In this document: piece after piece, positions 61,001 to 64,000 of the stretch | Layout: each line of letters opens with the position of its first letter | Position numbering within the stretch: the stretch's first letter is position 1 | Assembly (NCBI GenBank): GCA_035582835.1 | Contig: JAYKAV010002977.1 | Location: 3,310,169-3,374,168 of the forward strand | DNA from: Phoebastria nigripes | Taxonomy: Eukaryota > Chordata > Aves > Procellariiformes > Diomedeidae | Reading direction: 5' to 3' | DNA: 64,000 bases | Program-made: the position numbers and the translations under genes | Notes under the pieces: generated by a model | Database searches by the model: none | The model's input: the letters and a program-made list of their open reading frames with translations, nothing else | What the model was told of the DNA's origin: nothing

Positions 61001-64000
61001 CTGTGGCATCTTCATTGTATCATCTGAATGCTGCGTGAAAGATAACAACTAAATCTTCACAGCTCCAGGTACCATCACCCTGCTTTTGCTAATGGGGAAA
61101 CAGTCCTTGTAGCCTCCATGCCAACATTGACAAATAGCCTTGTGTACTTCATTGGATAAGCTTAGGGCCTGAGTCTTTCAGCAGCTTTAGCATGTGTTCG
61201 CATTTGTGTATCAAAATATTAAAATAAGATAAAATTAAATATTTATATTCAAAGCACAACGGCAGTGGCTGCAAGCTGTGAGTACATTATGCTTCTCCAT
61301 ACCCGAGCTTTGTTGTCGGAAGACAGACATCCATTCAGTGAATGTATAATTGGCAATCGGCTACACCCGAAGGGTAGGGACTGTGACTTGCCCAGCAGTA
61401 CACCGGCATTCAGGGTGAGAAGCCAGCTCTCAAAAGTGGTTTTCTGTTGGCTTGGCCAGAAGATTTTCTTGCTATTCTCTGTCTTTTCATGACAGCATCA
61501 GAATTCAGCATCAGAGAGAGGAAGCCTGAGACAACAGACAAAACTTTCTGTAATCTCAATTTGTTCACAGAGCAGGGGCTGCCAGGCACAGCGCTGTGGG
61601 TAACGCGTGCCACATAGTTAAAGGCTTTGTGCACACTGGGCTCTGAACTGAGCTTTACCATGGGAAAAACAATCTTTGTTCTTGCTGTCTACCTTTCACT
61701 GAACTTGAAAAAGAAATTCAAACTGACATGTGGAATCATTCATTTAGTTTGAAATTAAAATATGCTGGGATGCTACATCCCTACATGTGCAACTAGTACT
61801 GCTTGCTTTCATACAATTATACTGGGACCTAGAGTAAGGGGAACATAAAACTGTTACAGTGCTCAGCTGACAAGTATTTATTTCTTGCTATTTCAGCCTT
61901 GTGATCTACCATTTCTATGCTCTTGTTCAACCGCTGCTTGAAGTACAGAGTTTTTGAAAGCTTCAGTTAAGAAACAAAAAACAAACCCTGTTTTTGAAAA
62001 CAGGATAAAAAGCTTTTCAGTTCTTTTAAAACTTTTTAGACCATTGTTTTGAACAGTTAGACGTTCATTCTGTCGGTAAAAGCAGTTTCATTATTGTTTC
62101 CAATTGCAGATGAGATTTTCCTGAATATAAGGCAATTTTTTCAAAATCCAGTGTTTGCACTGTCGGCTTGTGATTCCGGTTCTTGTTTGGTCATGCAGCT
62201 CTCTCTTTTGCATCCATAAAGTGAACACCATAAGGATCTCTGGGGGTAAAACACGAATTCATTAAAAGCAGTTGCAAATGTGTCATACAATTGTGACCAC
62301 GTTGCTTACAAGATTTTGTCTTAAAACTGATCAGACAGGGCATATTTGAGGAGTAACGTCTGCTGTGCTGGAGAAATTTGCTTGTGACAATTAATGACAT
62401 TCTCTTCAGCCTGGAACATGTTATTAAAATGGGTGAGGAAAAGATGAGCGGTAAAAGAAGGTATGTGTGATATACATATTTAACAGGGTTAAATCTCTGT
62501 AGGAAGGACTAATAGAAAAAAAATGTTTGGCCTTCACGTTGCTGCAGGATTTTTTTTTTTATACAGACAAGTGGAGAAAACCAGCTGTGAAATGTGGTCA
62601 AACACCATTCTCTGGCCTTGCTTTGTGTCTGCTAATTGTACAGTTTCTGGAGTTATAATATGCAAATATGCAAATACAAACTCTCGTGCTGTTTTGTCTC
62701 CTGGTTTCTGAAAGAACAAAGCAGTCAGTGTGATCTCCTTGTGAAGGTAGACAGGAAATACGAAGTGCAACAGCGTAAGAAATTATCCTGCTGTTTTTAT
62801 AAATATTTAATAGGAGAGAGAAGGACATACTCCTTAGTAACAAAGCCTGTGAGGCTCATAGGTCAGTGAGGAGATCTCGTTCTTCCTATCTATTCATGGA
62901 TTTTTTTTTTTCTAACTTGTGTTTTCTGGGAGCTGATCCAGCTCAAACAGGTTGTAAATCTGCAGGCTATCTTCACTTTGGAGAGGTCCCAGTGACTGAA
63001 GTTTGAGCCGAGGGGAGACACCCGGCTACAAACCCCAAACAAGCTGCCATGTGAGCCGTGCCTATTTCTGGAAAGTAACAGCAAATGGAAAGGCTAAGAT
63101 CACCTTGCCGTAGAAACTGCCTGGAAATACTCATCTGTCCTTCTATGTGGTTGTCCCTATTGTTTCCAGCACTGCTGTGTAAACGTTAGTAGTCTCTTAG
63201 AGCAGCCGAGAGCTACTTCACGCGTGTGGCTGTTCTGGCAGGAGGGAGTGGTGTGAAAAGCAAGAAAAATGAAAGTGAGGGCAAATACCTGAGGCAAAGG
63301 ACAAGATCTGAGAAATGCATTTGAAGGCTTCACAGAGGTTTTGAGGAGGGGTGGCTGATCTTTCAAGTACATATCCTGAGAATCTCTGCAAGCTGAGTGG
63401 ATTTTCCAGTTGGTGAAATGGTTTATAAAATGTTCTGAAGAAAAATCTTTCCTGAAGCAAAAAAGCCTGGAAGAAGTTGCTTTTCCTGCTCCCTACTTTT
63501 CTCCAATTGTACAATAGTTCTTCAGCCTCTGAGGGCACTTCTTTTCTCCTCTGTCCCCAGGCCCAGAACTGCAACCTTGTGCTGTCCCGTGCACGTTCGA
63601 CAACCCCACTCTGCCATAAATCCTCACTCCGGCTGTCGCACAAAACCGGAGGCTGCAGAGGAGCTGACAGGGACGATATGTAGAAGTGATAGATGTTTAG
63701 GATGATACATATTGTTTCCTGTGGTAGAAGATGGTTTCCCTGGTTTATATGAGATACTCTGAGGCCTCTCTCAGCAGTATTAGTGCAAGCAATAAAATTT
63801 CTTGCGGCATAATATCTATAGGAGGAGCAACAGTTTTGACCTCAAGTGGTATTTCTCAATCCCTTTTAACTCAACACCCATGGAACATTTTTTGGGAAAA
63901 AGGACCTTCCTGGACATTGCTACTGTAATGCACGAGCAATAACATAATAATTGGAACAATAATTAAAAATTAGGTCAATTTTTTTCACCTTTTTTTTTTT
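58041..64000. other. Right-hand end of window, no gene seen
   Basis: Nearly 6 kb in which I find no exon, RNA gene or clear transposon. Sequence is moderately AT-rich with short homopolymers. One ambiguous base lies near 58191. A gene beyond the right edge could start outside the window. Confidence 0.4.

Noticed and set aside
63218..63643. A 141-codon - strand open frame near the right edge
   Set aside because: Overlapping open frames on the opposite strand and lack of any family features make it a chance frame.

Overview
The window is vertebrate nuclear DNA, almost certainly from a bird. The main evidence is a head-to-tail cluster of three cytochrome P450 family 2 genes on the + strand, each with the nine-exon CYP2 layout and closest in my reading to the avian CYP2J group. 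Bird-type repeats support this: CR1 LINE 3' ends, an ERVL-type solo LTR of a kind common in bird genomes, and a degraded endogenous retrovirus. Scattered single 'n' bases suggest a draft assembly. I found no tRNA, rRNA, CRISPR array or bacterial-type operon.

Layout. Gene 1 (exons 3-9, 971-7760) enters from the left edge; its exons 1-2 lie outside the window. About 9 kb of intergenic DNA follows, with several hairpin-forming sequences and a 528-bp antisense solo LTR (16147-16674, 5-bp target duplication AGCAG) that ends only 44 bp before the start codon of gene 2. Gene 2 (16719-27237) is complete: nine exons, 490 aa. Next come 10.9 kb of intergenic DNA holding a broken retrovirus on the - strand (32529 to about 36 kb). 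Gene 3 (38160-52582) is also complete at 490 aa, with a 3'-truncated CR1 in intron 3 and an older LINE reverse-transcriptase remnant in intron 5. The last 11.4 kb (52583-64000) contain no gene that I can support, only a CR1 3' tail and another old LINE remnant.

How the genes relate. Internal exon lengths and intron phases are identical in the three copies wherever they can be compared (163, 150, 161, 177, 142, 188, 142 and 179 nt for exons 2-9), so they arose by tandem duplication. All keep the P450 core: WxxxR, the I-helix threonine motif, ExxR and the heme-cysteine loop. They differ in predicted substrate-contact regions, for example the residue after the I-helix TTL motif is Arg, Cys or Asn. 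The products are expected to be ER-anchored microsomal monooxygenases working with NADPH-P450 reductase. Bird CYP2J clusters are known to include CYP2J19, the carotenoid ketolase behind red colour; I cannot tell from sequence alone whether any copy here is that gene.

Most of the remaining sequence is intron or intergenic DNA without recognisable coding content.
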